A stretch of DNA of 6,116 bases from Candidatus Aminicenantota bacterium (GTDB lineage Bacteria; Acidobacteriota; Aminicenantia; Aminicenantales; Aminicenantaceae). The stretch covers positions 1-6,116 of the forward strand of contig JAUWJP010000108.1 of the NCBI GenBank assembly GCA_030607635.1, in the 5' to 3' direction. The notes beneath the pieces are model-generated. The model ran no database searches. It was given only the letters and a program-made list of their open reading frames with translations, and was not told where the DNA came from. Position 1 is the first letter of the stretch. Every line of letters begins with the position of its first letter. Below, one piece after another: positions 1 through 5,388 of the stretch. The position numbers were made by a program, and so were the translations under genes.

Positions 1-778
1 GAATTGAGGCTACACAGAGAAAAAGGACCGTAATTAGAAAAAGTATGAAGATAGCGTTCCCTGTAGGGGTTTGCTCCAGCCTGAACATCAGAATGGAAAA
101 CCTTCCTGTTCCAGGAGCTGGCAGCAAGGATTTGAGATAATGAATGATGGAAAAGCGCTGGGTGGAGCCTGGAAAATATTGGATCACGTTTTCCCAGCCA
201 AAGCTGAAAACAAGCCCGACTATGATAGATTTCTTCAGAAAAGTCCCGGCAAAAGTAAAAAACGCTGTATAACAGATAAGGCCCAAGCCTAAAACAACCA
301 CATCTCTCAGAAGAATCTTATACAAGGAAAAATTACCCAAGTTATTCACGTTCAAGATAAGAAACGATAAAAGCACCCCAACACTCATCATCAATATAAC
401 CAGAGTCGTGTAGGCCGAATACTTTCCGAGAACGATTGCGGATTTAGAAATCGGCCGTGTTGTCAAATAGACCAATGTTTGTCCTTCTGTTTCCTCTGAG
501 GCAACCGATGTGCCGAAAAAAAGCGCCAGGATTAGGATAAGAAATTGAAGATAGAAGACTACAATCAAGTTGGAAAAGACATAAATACCCTGAATTTTAC
601 CGCGGCCCGAAAAAATTTGATTAAATTTAATAATAAAAGCAATCACAACTGGTAAAAAACTGAATAAGAAAAAGATTTTTGTCTTTTTCGCCTTTCTTCC
701 CATTGAAAAGAAGATGGAATAAACATTTTTCACTGAGTCCAGGAAAAAAGACAATCTCCCAGTATTTTTTTGATTCAT
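1..778 (-). CDS. ABC-2 type transporter permease, second of the pair (partial, C-terminus off the left edge)
   Basis: The frame opens with ATG at 778-776 and stays open for 259 codons to the window edge, so the C-terminus is missing. The product is a hydrophobic inner-membrane protein. Likely membrane segments lie near residues 34-51, 66-89, 121-143, 156-181, 184-200 and 242-258. After the second segment comes the ABC-2 permease hallmark, a cytoplasmic EETEGQTLVYL stretch followed by TRPISK and LGKY (residues 95-120). The same pattern occurs in NosY-like permeases and in the other permease here. The start lies one base after the stop of the upstream ATPase gene (TAG-G-ATG), with AGGA at 789-786 seven bases before it, so the two are translationally coupled and probably partner in one exporter. 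Substrate unknown. The family call is firm; function beyond membrane export is not supported. Confidence 0.88.
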   Translation of the reverse strand, partial: MNQKNTGRLSFFLDSVKNVYSIFFSMGRKAKKTKIFFLFSFLPVVIAFIIKFNQIFSGRGKIQGIYVFSNLIVVFYLQFLILILALFFGTSVASEETEGQTLVYLTTRPISKSAIVLGKYSAYTTLVILMMSVGVLLSFLILNVNNLGNFSLYKILLRDVVVLGLGLICYTAFFTFAGTFLKKSIIVGLVFSFGWENVIQYFPGSTQRFSIIHYLKSLLPAPGTGRFSILMFRLEQTPTGNAIFILFLITVLFLCVASI

Positions 779-779
779 C

Positions 780-1706
780 CTACTTTCCTACTAAATAGTC
801 AAAAACGGCCTGAAGGTTGTCATCAGGTGATGTTATTTCGTCCACTTCGATTTTGTTCTCTATAAAAAGAGAAGGCAAAAGGCTGAATAACTTATCCCTG
901 TTATTGGTCTCGATAAGAAGAGAGTTACTTGACGAGCTGAGATGAACTTTCAAAACATAGTCTTGTTGAATGAATTTCGAGGCGAGCTGGCGGGCATTAC
1001 TGCACTTAATAGAGATAATATGAGGATGGGTATCGATCAGATCCCGGATGTAGTGAATATCACCCTGGGCAAAAATCTTACCCTGATGGATAAGGATAAT
1101 CCGCTTGGTCATAGCTTCGATTTCTGGCAGGACATGGCTGGAGACGATGATTGTTCTTCCCTCTCCCTTATATGATTTTATAAGGTGAATAATCTTCCGC
1201 CTTCCCAGAGGATCAAGGCCGCTCAAGGGTTCGTCAAGGACGATAATTTCCGGATCATGGGCGATGGCCTGCGCAAATTTTAGCCTCTGACGCATGCCAC
1301 GGCTGTAAGACCTGATAACCCTGTCTTTATCATCAATCAATTCAACGATTTCCAGAGCCTTTTGAGCCCTGGTTCCTACCTCTGATGATGAAAAATGATG
1401 AAGTTTTAAAAGACTTGTAATGAACTGCCATCCCGTCATCTCATCATAGAAGAAATCCCGTTCTGGACAGAATCCTATGATGGAAAACAAGTGGTAATTG
1501 TTCCTAATTTGTTGTCCTTTTACTCTGACAGTACCGATATTTGGCTTTATCTGTCCCGTTATAAGCTTTAAAAAAGTTGATTTTCCTGCACCATTCGGCC
1601 CCAGAATGCCTATAATCCCCGGCTCAATCTGGAGGGTGACATCACTCAGCCCCAAAACATTCCCGTACCATTTGGAAAGGTTTTTAGTTTCGACAATCGG
1701 TTTCAT
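780..1706 (-). CDS. ABC transporter ATP-binding protein, second of the pair
   Basis: This is a 308-residue ATPase that should energise an ABC-2 exporter at the cytoplasmic face of the inner membrane. Visible motifs are Walker A GPNGAGKST (36-44), a Q-loop region FCPERD (79-84) with Glu in place of Gln, the signature YSRGMRQR (134-141) in place of LSGGQ, Walker B EIIVLDEP (153-160), D-loop SGLD (162-165) and the switch His191 in SSH. The Q-loop and signature variants are common in the CcmA/NosF-like branch that pairs with ABC-2 permeases. About 90 residues after the core form a C-terminal extension of unknown role. Its ATG overlaps the stop of the preceding permease gene (ATGA, four bases). 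It is clearly paralogous to the ATPase at 2572-3480, sharing GM-R/K-QRLKFAQA around the signature. Substrate unknown. Confidence 0.95.
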   Translation of the reverse strand: MKPIVETKNLSKWYGNVLGLSDVTLQIEPGIIGILGPNGAGKSTFLKLITGQIKPNIGTVRVKGQQIRNNYHLFSIIGFCPERDFFYDEMTGWQFITSLLKLHHFSSSEVGTRAQKALEIVELIDDKDRVIRSYSRGMRQRLKFAQAIAHDPEIIVLDEPLSGLDPLGRRKIIHLIKSYKGEGRTIIVSSHVLPEIEAMTKRIILIHQGKIFAQGDIHYIRDLIDTHPHIISIKCSNARQLASKFIQQDYVLKVHLSSSSNSLLIETNNRDKLFSLLPSLFIENKIEVDEITSPDDNLQAVFDYLVGK

Positions 1707-2572
1707 TTTACAATCTCAACTCCCTTGACTTTACTTTTCAAAACAAAACCAGCAAAAACAAAAATACCTAAAAGAACCAGGAAAGAAAAAATCCAGGAGA
1801 TATCATACGGAGTTTTCTGGCCAAAAATATGGGCCCCCACCTGCTGCAGATTCGCTCTCAGGGAAACAAGCGAAACATAATGGCTCCTGAATTCCGAGCG
1901 AAAAATCAAATAAACAATGTCAGAGAGAAAGTAAATCCCAAAAATAAGAATAGCTACTAATCTCCTGTTTTTACTCAAAGAGGATAGGGAAAGGGAATAA
2001 AGCGAGAAAAATCCAGTAACAATAAGCGAATAACCGATGATCGAAAGAGGAAGCCAAGGGTAGGAGAGAAAGAATTTGAGGCTGCCTGAGAAAACAAGCT
2101 TCATGATAAAAAAGACGAGGCCGGGAATCAGCGTTATAATGAATAAGAAAAAAACAATAACAGCGGTCTTTCCCAAAAAATAGTCTTTTTTCTTCAGTGG
2201 CCGAGAAAAATACAGTTGAAGAGAATTATGTTTGAGATCATCGCTGATTAGGCTTGAACCACAGAAAATCACTATCATGAGCATAATAAAAAGCATAAAA
2301 CCTTGAGTAAAATATGTTTTAAAATAGCCCGGGTTTATCTGCAGAAACTGTATTGTTTCTCCTCTTAAGAATGGGAAATCCTCTAATCTTTCTGAAACAT
2401 ATATTCCAGTTAGAAAAAATACTGCAGGAAGAAGACTCATGGGGAAGGTAAACTTAAAGAACCTTCTCTGGAAGGTTAACTTAATCCCATACCGGGTGAT
2501 CGGCCACCAAGGGAATTTCTTGATAAGAAACTCTCCATCCCAGTGGGAATAACCTTTTTCTTTGATAGTCAC
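1703..2572 (-). CDS. ABC-2 type transporter permease, first of the pair
   Basis: This 289-residue integral membrane protein has about six hydrophobic segments, near residues 41-59, 90-109, 135-158, 175-198, 203-225 and 259-278. The N-terminal cytoplasmic stretch carries GYSHWDGEF, resembling the Y..W.GE box seen before the first helix in many ABC-2 permeases. Between helices two and three lies the coupling-type segment LISDDLKHNSLQLYFSRP followed by LGK (108-135), which matches the same segment of the second permease. The start is a GTG at 2572-2570 that overlaps the TAG of the ATPase gene by one base (TAGTG); AGGAG seven bases upstream supports it. It ends in an ATGA overlap with the next ATPase gene. 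It most likely forms a half-transporter with one or both flanking ATPases. Substrate unknown. Confidence 0.92.
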   Translation of the reverse strand: MTIKEKGYSHWDGEFLIKKFPWWPITRYGIKLTFQRRFFKFTFPMSLLPAVFFLTGIYVSERLEDFPFLRGETIQFLQINPGYFKTYFTQGFMLFIMLMIVIFCGSSLISDDLKHNSLQLYFSRPLKKKDYFLGKTAVIVFFLFIITLIPGLVFFIMKLVFSGSLKFFLSYPWLPLSIIGYSLIVTGFFSLYSLSLSSLSKNRRLVAILIFGIYFLSDIVYLIFRSEFRSHYVSLVSLRANLQQVGAHIFGQKTPYDISWIFSFLVLLGIFVFAGFVLKSKVKGVEIVK

Positions 2573-3480
2573 TAATCCACTCCTACCACTTCAGCAAATA
2601 GATCTTCGAGAGAAGTTTCACTCTTTACAAAATGTCTCAGCTGAATCTTTTCTTCAGCAGCAACCCTGAAAATTTCCTGCCTGTCTTGATCAGGGGGCCA
2701 GTAAACCTTAAAAATTCCCTCTTCTGTTTCTTCCACTTTACATTTCATAGCTTTCAGCTTACGGAGGAAACCCCCTACTTCACCTTTTATTTTCATTTCA
2801 TAGAGATCTCTTATCTCTTTGAGCTCGCTGATATTACCCTGAGCTGCAAGTTTCCCTTTGTTTAGAATCACGACGTATTTACAGGTCAATTCTATATCGG
2901 GAAGAATGTGAGAAGAGATCAAGACTTGAATATCCTTCTTTGAGGAGATATCCATTATAAGTTCCAAAATCTCACTTCTTCCATTGGGATCTAAACCGCT
3001 TGTCGGTTCATCAAGAAAAATAAGTTTAGGATCATGGACAAACGCCTGGGCGAACTTGAGCCTCTGTTTCATCCCTGACGAATAAGTCTCTAAATTACGG
3101 TAACGGCTCTCCTCAAGGCCTACATAATAAAGGACTTCGTGGGCACGTTTCATGGCCTCCTGACGCGGCATTCCCGATAACTCACCAAGATAAGAGGTAA
3201 AAGAAACTGCATCCAATCCGGGAATAAAGCAGTCATCTTCAGGCATATAACCCACATAGCGCCGTATCTTGGGCTGTTCGTCTTTGATGTTATAGCCCAG
3301 AACACGACCTCCACCCTTATCTGGAGAAAGAAATCCAAGGAGGATACGAATTAGCGTGCTCTTCCCCGCCCCGTTGGGGCCCAAAAGTCCAACAGCTCCT
3401 TGAGGTAAATCAAGGCTTACTCCTTCCAGAGCTTTAACTTTTCCGTAGCTGAAATGGATGTCCTTAATTTCAATACTCAT
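2572..3480 (-). CDS. ABC transporter ATP-binding protein, first of the pair
   Basis: This 302-residue ATPase of the ABC-2 export class has Walker A GPNGAGKST (34-42), a Q-loop region YMPEDD (78-83) with Glu for Gln, the signature YSSGMKQR (133-140), Walker B LIFLDEP (153-159), D-loop SGLD (161-164) and the switch His191 in SSH. The region after about residue 220 is a C-terminal extension ending in a SLEDLF segment, a common ending in this ATPase class. It is the first gene of the four-gene exporter operon and lies 90 bases after the permuted mutase gene. ATG at 3480 is the only reasonable start, because an in-frame TAG lies at 3486-3484. The ribosome site is weak: AGGA at 3497-3494 is 13 bases away and sits in a hairpin loop. 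Transported substrate unknown. Confidence 0.95.
   Translation of the reverse strand: MSIEIKDIHFSYGKVKALEGVSLDLPQGAVGLLGPNGAGKSTLIRILLGFLSPDKGGGRVLGYNIKDEQPKIRRYVGYMPEDDCFIPGLDAVSFTSYLGELSGMPRQEAMKRAHEVLYYVGLEESRYRNLETYSSGMKQRLKFAQAFVHDPKLIFLDEPTSGLDPNGRSEILELIMDISSKKDIQVLISSHILPDIELTCKYVVILNKGKLAAQGNISELKEIRDLYEMKIKGEVGGFLRKLKAMKCKVEETEEGIFKVYWPPDQDRQEIFRVAAEEKIQLRHFVKSETSLEDLFAEVVGVD
2580..2584 (-). promoter_or_regulatory. Ribosome binding site supporting a GTG start for the first permease
   Basis: AGGAG lies seven bases before GTG 2572, inside the end of the upstream ATPase gene. It decides the start, because the initiator is GTG in a TAGTG stop-start overlap. Confidence 0.7.
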
Positions 3481-3485
3481 CTTCT

Positions 3486-3505
3486 ATGTATTATCCTAAA
3501 TACAT
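3486..3505 (-). promoter_or_regulatory. Leader hairpin presenting AGGA in its loop, before the first ABC ATPase gene
   Basis: ATGTATT (3505-3499) pairs perfectly with AATACAT (3492-3486), leaving the loop TAGGAT. The AGGA in that loop is the only Shine-Dalgarno-like sequence near ATG 3480 and is 13 bases away in linear distance. The stem ends five bases before the start codon. AGGATAAT also occurs twice, at 3511-3504 and 3497-3490. A role in translation control is inference; the stem is AT-rich and weak. Confidence 0.3.
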
Positions 3506-3533
3506 TATCCTTAATTCTTTTAATAAATACGAT

Positions 3534-3562
3534 AATTTACAAGAAAAAGTTTCTTGAGGCAA
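3534..3562 (-). promoter_or_regulatory. Candidate promoter of the ABC exporter operon with palindromic spacer
   Basis: TTGCCT (3562-3557), a 17-base spacer and TAAATT (3539-3534) match the sigma70 consensus at four of six positions in each box. The spacer is exactly the inverted repeat CAAGAAA-CTT-TTTCTTG (3556-3540). An alternative pair, TTGTAA (3542-3537) and AAGAAT (3519-3514), also has a 17-base spacer. The region is AT-rich, so chance matches are likely. If real, the exporter genes can be expressed separately from the mutase-like gene. Confidence 0.35.
3540..3556. repeat. Perfect 7-3-7 inverted repeat between the mutase-like gene and the ABC operon
   Basis: CAAGAAA and TTTCTTG flank a three-base loop. 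It begins 15 bases after the stop codon of the mutase-like gene. On the minus strand it is followed by TAAATTATC, not a U-run, so a strong intrinsic terminator is unlikely. It may be an operator, a weak attenuating hairpin or chance in AT-rich DNA. Confidence 0.4.
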
Positions 3563-3570
3563 GCATTTCT

Positions 3571-5169
3571 TTAAACACGAATCCCCTCGCCATAAACTAA
3601 AGCCCTGTAAGCTTTTTCAACTCGATTCCAGTTCTCCTCTCTGTCTAATGCCCAGAATCTTCCCATAGCAGTGACGACTTGGCCAACGGCTAGAGATTGG
3701 CACATCTCCTCCACTTTGGTTACATAAGCCGCCCCGCTCTCAGGCTTCTCCCCTCTTCGACCGATTAAAGAGTGAACGAAAACGGGCTTCACATCGAGCT
3801 GCTTGGCCAGGCGAAGCAAAGGAAAAAGATGCTTGATGGTGCCGTGGGAACTGTACTTGGAAACAATTCCCAAAAGATGAAGAGACTTATGATCTTTTTT
3901 AGCCCCCTGCATAGCCCAAAGAAAAGCGTCGTTGCGGAAAAAACTCCCCTCCTCTATAGCCCTATCTATCCTAACCCGATCAAGTAGGATTCGCCTTCCA
4001 GCGCCGAGATGAAGATGCCCAGCTTCAGAATTGCCCACAGTGTTGGATGGCATTCCCACTGCTTCTCCTGAAGCTTTAAGCAGAGCGCGGGGAAAATGAG
4101 CCCACAGTCCGTCAAAATTTGGAGTCTCAGCTTCAGTAATTAAATTTCCTTTTTTTTCTTCTCTCATTCCCCATCCGTCAAGAATCAGGAGGAGCACTCT
4201 TCTCTCTTCGTTTTCCTCTTTGGGAGAATGGAGAATTAAGCTTTCACTGCTCATCTCAACAGGCTTCGCCAGGCCCAGCAGGACTAATAGAGTTGGAGCG
4301 ACATCGGCAAGCTCCCCTTCCTGTTTCAAATTCCAGCTCTCTCGTGCTTCAGCAGAAAAATCTGCAAGCACAAAAGGAACTGGATTCTTCGTATGGCCGG
4401 TGTTTACCGTACCATCCGAATAGAGCCATTCTTCTACTGTTCCATGATCAGACGTGACAACAAGTGTTATGCCCTGGGTGCGGCAATCTTCGATGATCCT
4501 TCCTAACTGGCGGTCAACTTCTTCCACAGCCTTAAGCGCTGCAGCTTTATCCTCAATGTGTCCCAAAACATCCACATTTGCCAGATTAGCAACAATAGCT
4601 CGATAAGAGGGATCATTAAGTTTTGAAGAAATTTCTCCTGTAACCTGACTGGCACTCATCTCGGGCTTGAGAGCATAGGAGGAAACAGCCTCGGGTGAAG
4701 GGACGACTATCCTTTCCTCTCCTGGAAAGATCTCATCACTTTTGCCGTTCATGAAAAAACCGACATGCATTTCTTTTTCAGATTCGGAGATTTTGAGGAG
4801 GCTTATTCCCGCTTCAGAGAGAACTTCAGCGAAAGTGTTCTTGATTTTCCCCTCCGAAGGAAAAGCAACTCTGACATTGAGGGAGGAACTATACTCAATC
4901 ATTGTCACAAAATTCAGGTGCAAATCTTTCTTTACGGGGAAGTGAGTGAAATCCCTGTTTATAAGACACTCGGTTAGCTCAACTTCTCTCTCTCCTCGTA
5001 TGTCATAAAAAATGACATAGTCTCCCTTCCCAAGCCTTCCCAGAGGCCTGCCTGAAGGATCAACCATGACCATTGGATCTAAAGCTTCATCTTCTTGACC
5101 AGCCTGATAAGCTTTTTTTATACCTCGCACTAAAGGAGAATTCTCGGCGAGATTTATATCCTTATCCAT
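3571..5169 (-). CDS. Circularly permuted cofactor-independent phosphoglycerate mutase-like protein (GpmI superfamily)
   Basis: The 532-residue product contains a complete GpmI-type enzyme with its halves in reverse order. Residues 8-312 match the usual C-terminal part (numbering recalled for the Geobacillus stearothermophilus enzyme, about 211-511). Residues 324-532 match the usual N-terminal part (about 4-213). A charged linker HSPKEENEERR (314-324) joins the old termini. Dimetal ligands are present: D200, H204 and H259 for one site; D331, S381, D241 and H242 for the other, S381 being the phosphorylated serine. Substrate arginines R58, R61, R472, R504 and R510, plus K132 and H442, are present. 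Canonical Asp154 is G473, and the usual SDGGVHSH is SKYSSHGT (437-444). Ordinary GpmI interconverts 3- and 2-phosphoglycerate in the cytoplasm; the missing aspartate makes that activity uncertain, so no symbol is given. A strong promoter and a GAGGA ribosome site support the permuted start. Superfamily and permutation are seen directly; function is inference. Confidence 0.93.
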   Translation of the reverse strand: MDKDINLAENSPLVRGIKKAYQAGQEDEALDPMVMVDPSGRPLGRLGKGDYVIFYDIRGEREVELTECLINRDFTHFPVKKDLHLNFVTMIEYSSSLNVRVAFPSEGKIKNTFAEVLSEAGISLLKISESEKEMHVGFFMNGKSDEIFPGEERIVVPSPEAVSSYALKPEMSASQVTGEISSKLNDPSYRAIVANLANVDVLGHIEDKAAALKAVEEVDRQLGRIIEDCRTQGITLVVTSDHGTVEEWLYSDGTVNTGHTKNPVPFVLADFSAEARESWNLKQEGELADVAPTLLVLLGLAKPVEMSSESLILHSPKEENEERRVLLLILDGWGMREEKKGNLITEAETPNFDGLWAHFPRALLKASGEAVGMPSNTVGNSEAGHLHLGAGRRILLDRVRIDRAIEEGSFFRNDAFLWAMQGAKKDHKSLHLLGIVSKYSSHGTIKHLFPLLRLAKQLDVKPVFVHSLIGRRGEKPESGAAYVTKVEEMCQSLAVGQVVTAMGRFWALDREENWNRVEKAYRALVYGEGIRV

Positions 5170-5175
5170 CCATTA

Positions 5176-5180
5176 TCCTC
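5176..5180 (-). promoter_or_regulatory. Ribosome binding site fixing the start of the permuted gene
   Basis: GAGGA lies six bases before ATG 5169. An ATG four bases upstream (5173-5171) is in another frame and hits TAA after two further codons, so 5169 is the start. The site matters because it shows the new, permuted N-terminus is a genuine translation start. Confidence 0.75.
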
Positions 5181-5193
5181 ACATTAAGCCTAT

Positions 5194-5222
5194 ACTATAG
5201 AAACGAAGAAAGTGTATGTCAA
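5194..5222 (-). promoter_or_regulatory. Strong sigma70-type promoter for the permuted mutase-like gene
   Basis: On the minus strand TTGACA (5222-5217) is followed by a 17-base spacer and TATAGT (5199-5194). That is a perfect -35 and a five-of-six -10 at optimal spacing. Transcription would start near 5187, giving a leader of roughly 18 bases that carries the GAGGA ribosome site. The -35 overlaps the TGTCAAT edge of the repeat fragment described at 5217-5268. Found by eye; no mapped start supports it. Confidence 0.75.
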
Positions 5223-5268
5223 TGGGGTCAGATTTGCAAAATATGAGTTTTGCGGAACCACTGTCAAT
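5217..5268. repeat. REP-like repeat fragment with hairpin, bounded by TGTCAAT direct repeats
   Basis: TGTCAAT occurs at 5217-5223 and again at 5262-5268, 45 bases apart; the extended forms TGTCAATGGGG and TGTCAATAAGG match at 9 of 11 positions. Between them are GGGGTCAGATTTG and a hairpin with stem GCAAAA (5236-5241), loop TATGAG and TTTTGC (5248-5253). GGGGTCAGATTTG-type sequence is familiar to me from intergenic repeats near REP-associated tyrosine transposase genes in many environmental bacteria. That link is from memory, and no transposase is in the window. Confidence 0.45.
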
Positions 5269-5279
5269 AAGGTTAGAAT
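5250..5279 (+). promoter_or_regulatory. Weak candidate promoter for the S9 peptidase gene
   Basis: TTGCGG (5250-5255), an 18-base spacer and TAGAAT (5274-5279) form a possible promoter: the -10 matches at five of six positions, the -35 at only three. The leader would be about 100 bases and includes an A-rich stretch (5280-5302). It lies partly inside the repeat fragment. No better-spaced pair stands out nearer the gene; TTGAAA at 5324-5329 has only a poor -10 behind it. Confidence 0.25.
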
Positions 5280-5378
5280 CAAAAAAAAGAAGGAAAAAAT
5301 CAAATCTTATGATCTAAGCCCTATTGAAAATATGCAAGAAATTATGTTAAGTAGAAATATCTCTTGAAAATGAAAAAG

Positions 5379-5384
5379 AGGAGG
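5379..5384 (+). promoter_or_regulatory. Ribosome binding site of the S9 peptidase gene
   Basis: A full AGGAGG lies four bases before ATG 5389. The match is perfect and the spacing slightly short; it fixes the start and keeps the signal peptide intact. Confidence 0.75.
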
Positions 5385-5388
5385 AATA

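Larger units (their letters stand above)
5170..5388. other. Divergent intergenic region (219 bases)
   Basis: This is the gap between the leftward mutase-like gene and the rightward peptidase gene. It holds the strong leftward promoter, the repeat fragment with hairpin, the weak rightward promoter candidate and an A-rich tract at 5280-5302. No coding frame or tRNA-like fold is apparent. Confidence 0.8.

Noticed and set aside
71..292. Plus-strand open frame of 73 codons at the left end
   Set aside because: It lies antisense to the second permease gene, whose frame has clear membrane segments and family motifs; its own translation shows no recognisable features.
942..1728. Two plus-strand open frames antisense to the second ATPase
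   Set aside because: Both are shadows of a gene with full Walker A, signature and Walker B motifs, and neither resembles a known protein.
1..3480. Assignment of the exporter to a named system such as NosDFY, Nat or bacitracin efflux
   Set aside because: The motifs are shared by the whole ABC-2 class; no partner gene such as nosD, a two-component system or a peptide precursor is in the window.
3540..3556. Intrinsic terminator after the mutase-like gene
   Set aside because: The stem is AT-rich with a three-base loop and is not followed by a U-run on the transcribed strand; the plus-strand direction also lacks a T-run after it.
3772..4977. Several plus-strand open frames of 67-71 codons
   Set aside because: They are antisense to the permuted mutase-like gene, lack ribosome sites of note and have low-complexity translations.
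3571..5169. Permuted mutase gene explained as an assembly chimera
   Set aside because: The reading frame is continuous across the junction. The new N-terminus has a strong promoter, a well-spaced ribosome site and a clean ATG, and the new C-terminus ends in TAA right after the loop. A collapse of tandem gpmI copies cannot be fully excluded without reads, so this is kept as the main refuting test.
5161..5303. CRISPR-like array or tRNA in the intergenic region
   Set aside because: There are only two short TGTCAAT copies with no regular repeat-spacer pattern, and no cloverleaf or T-loop consensus was seen.
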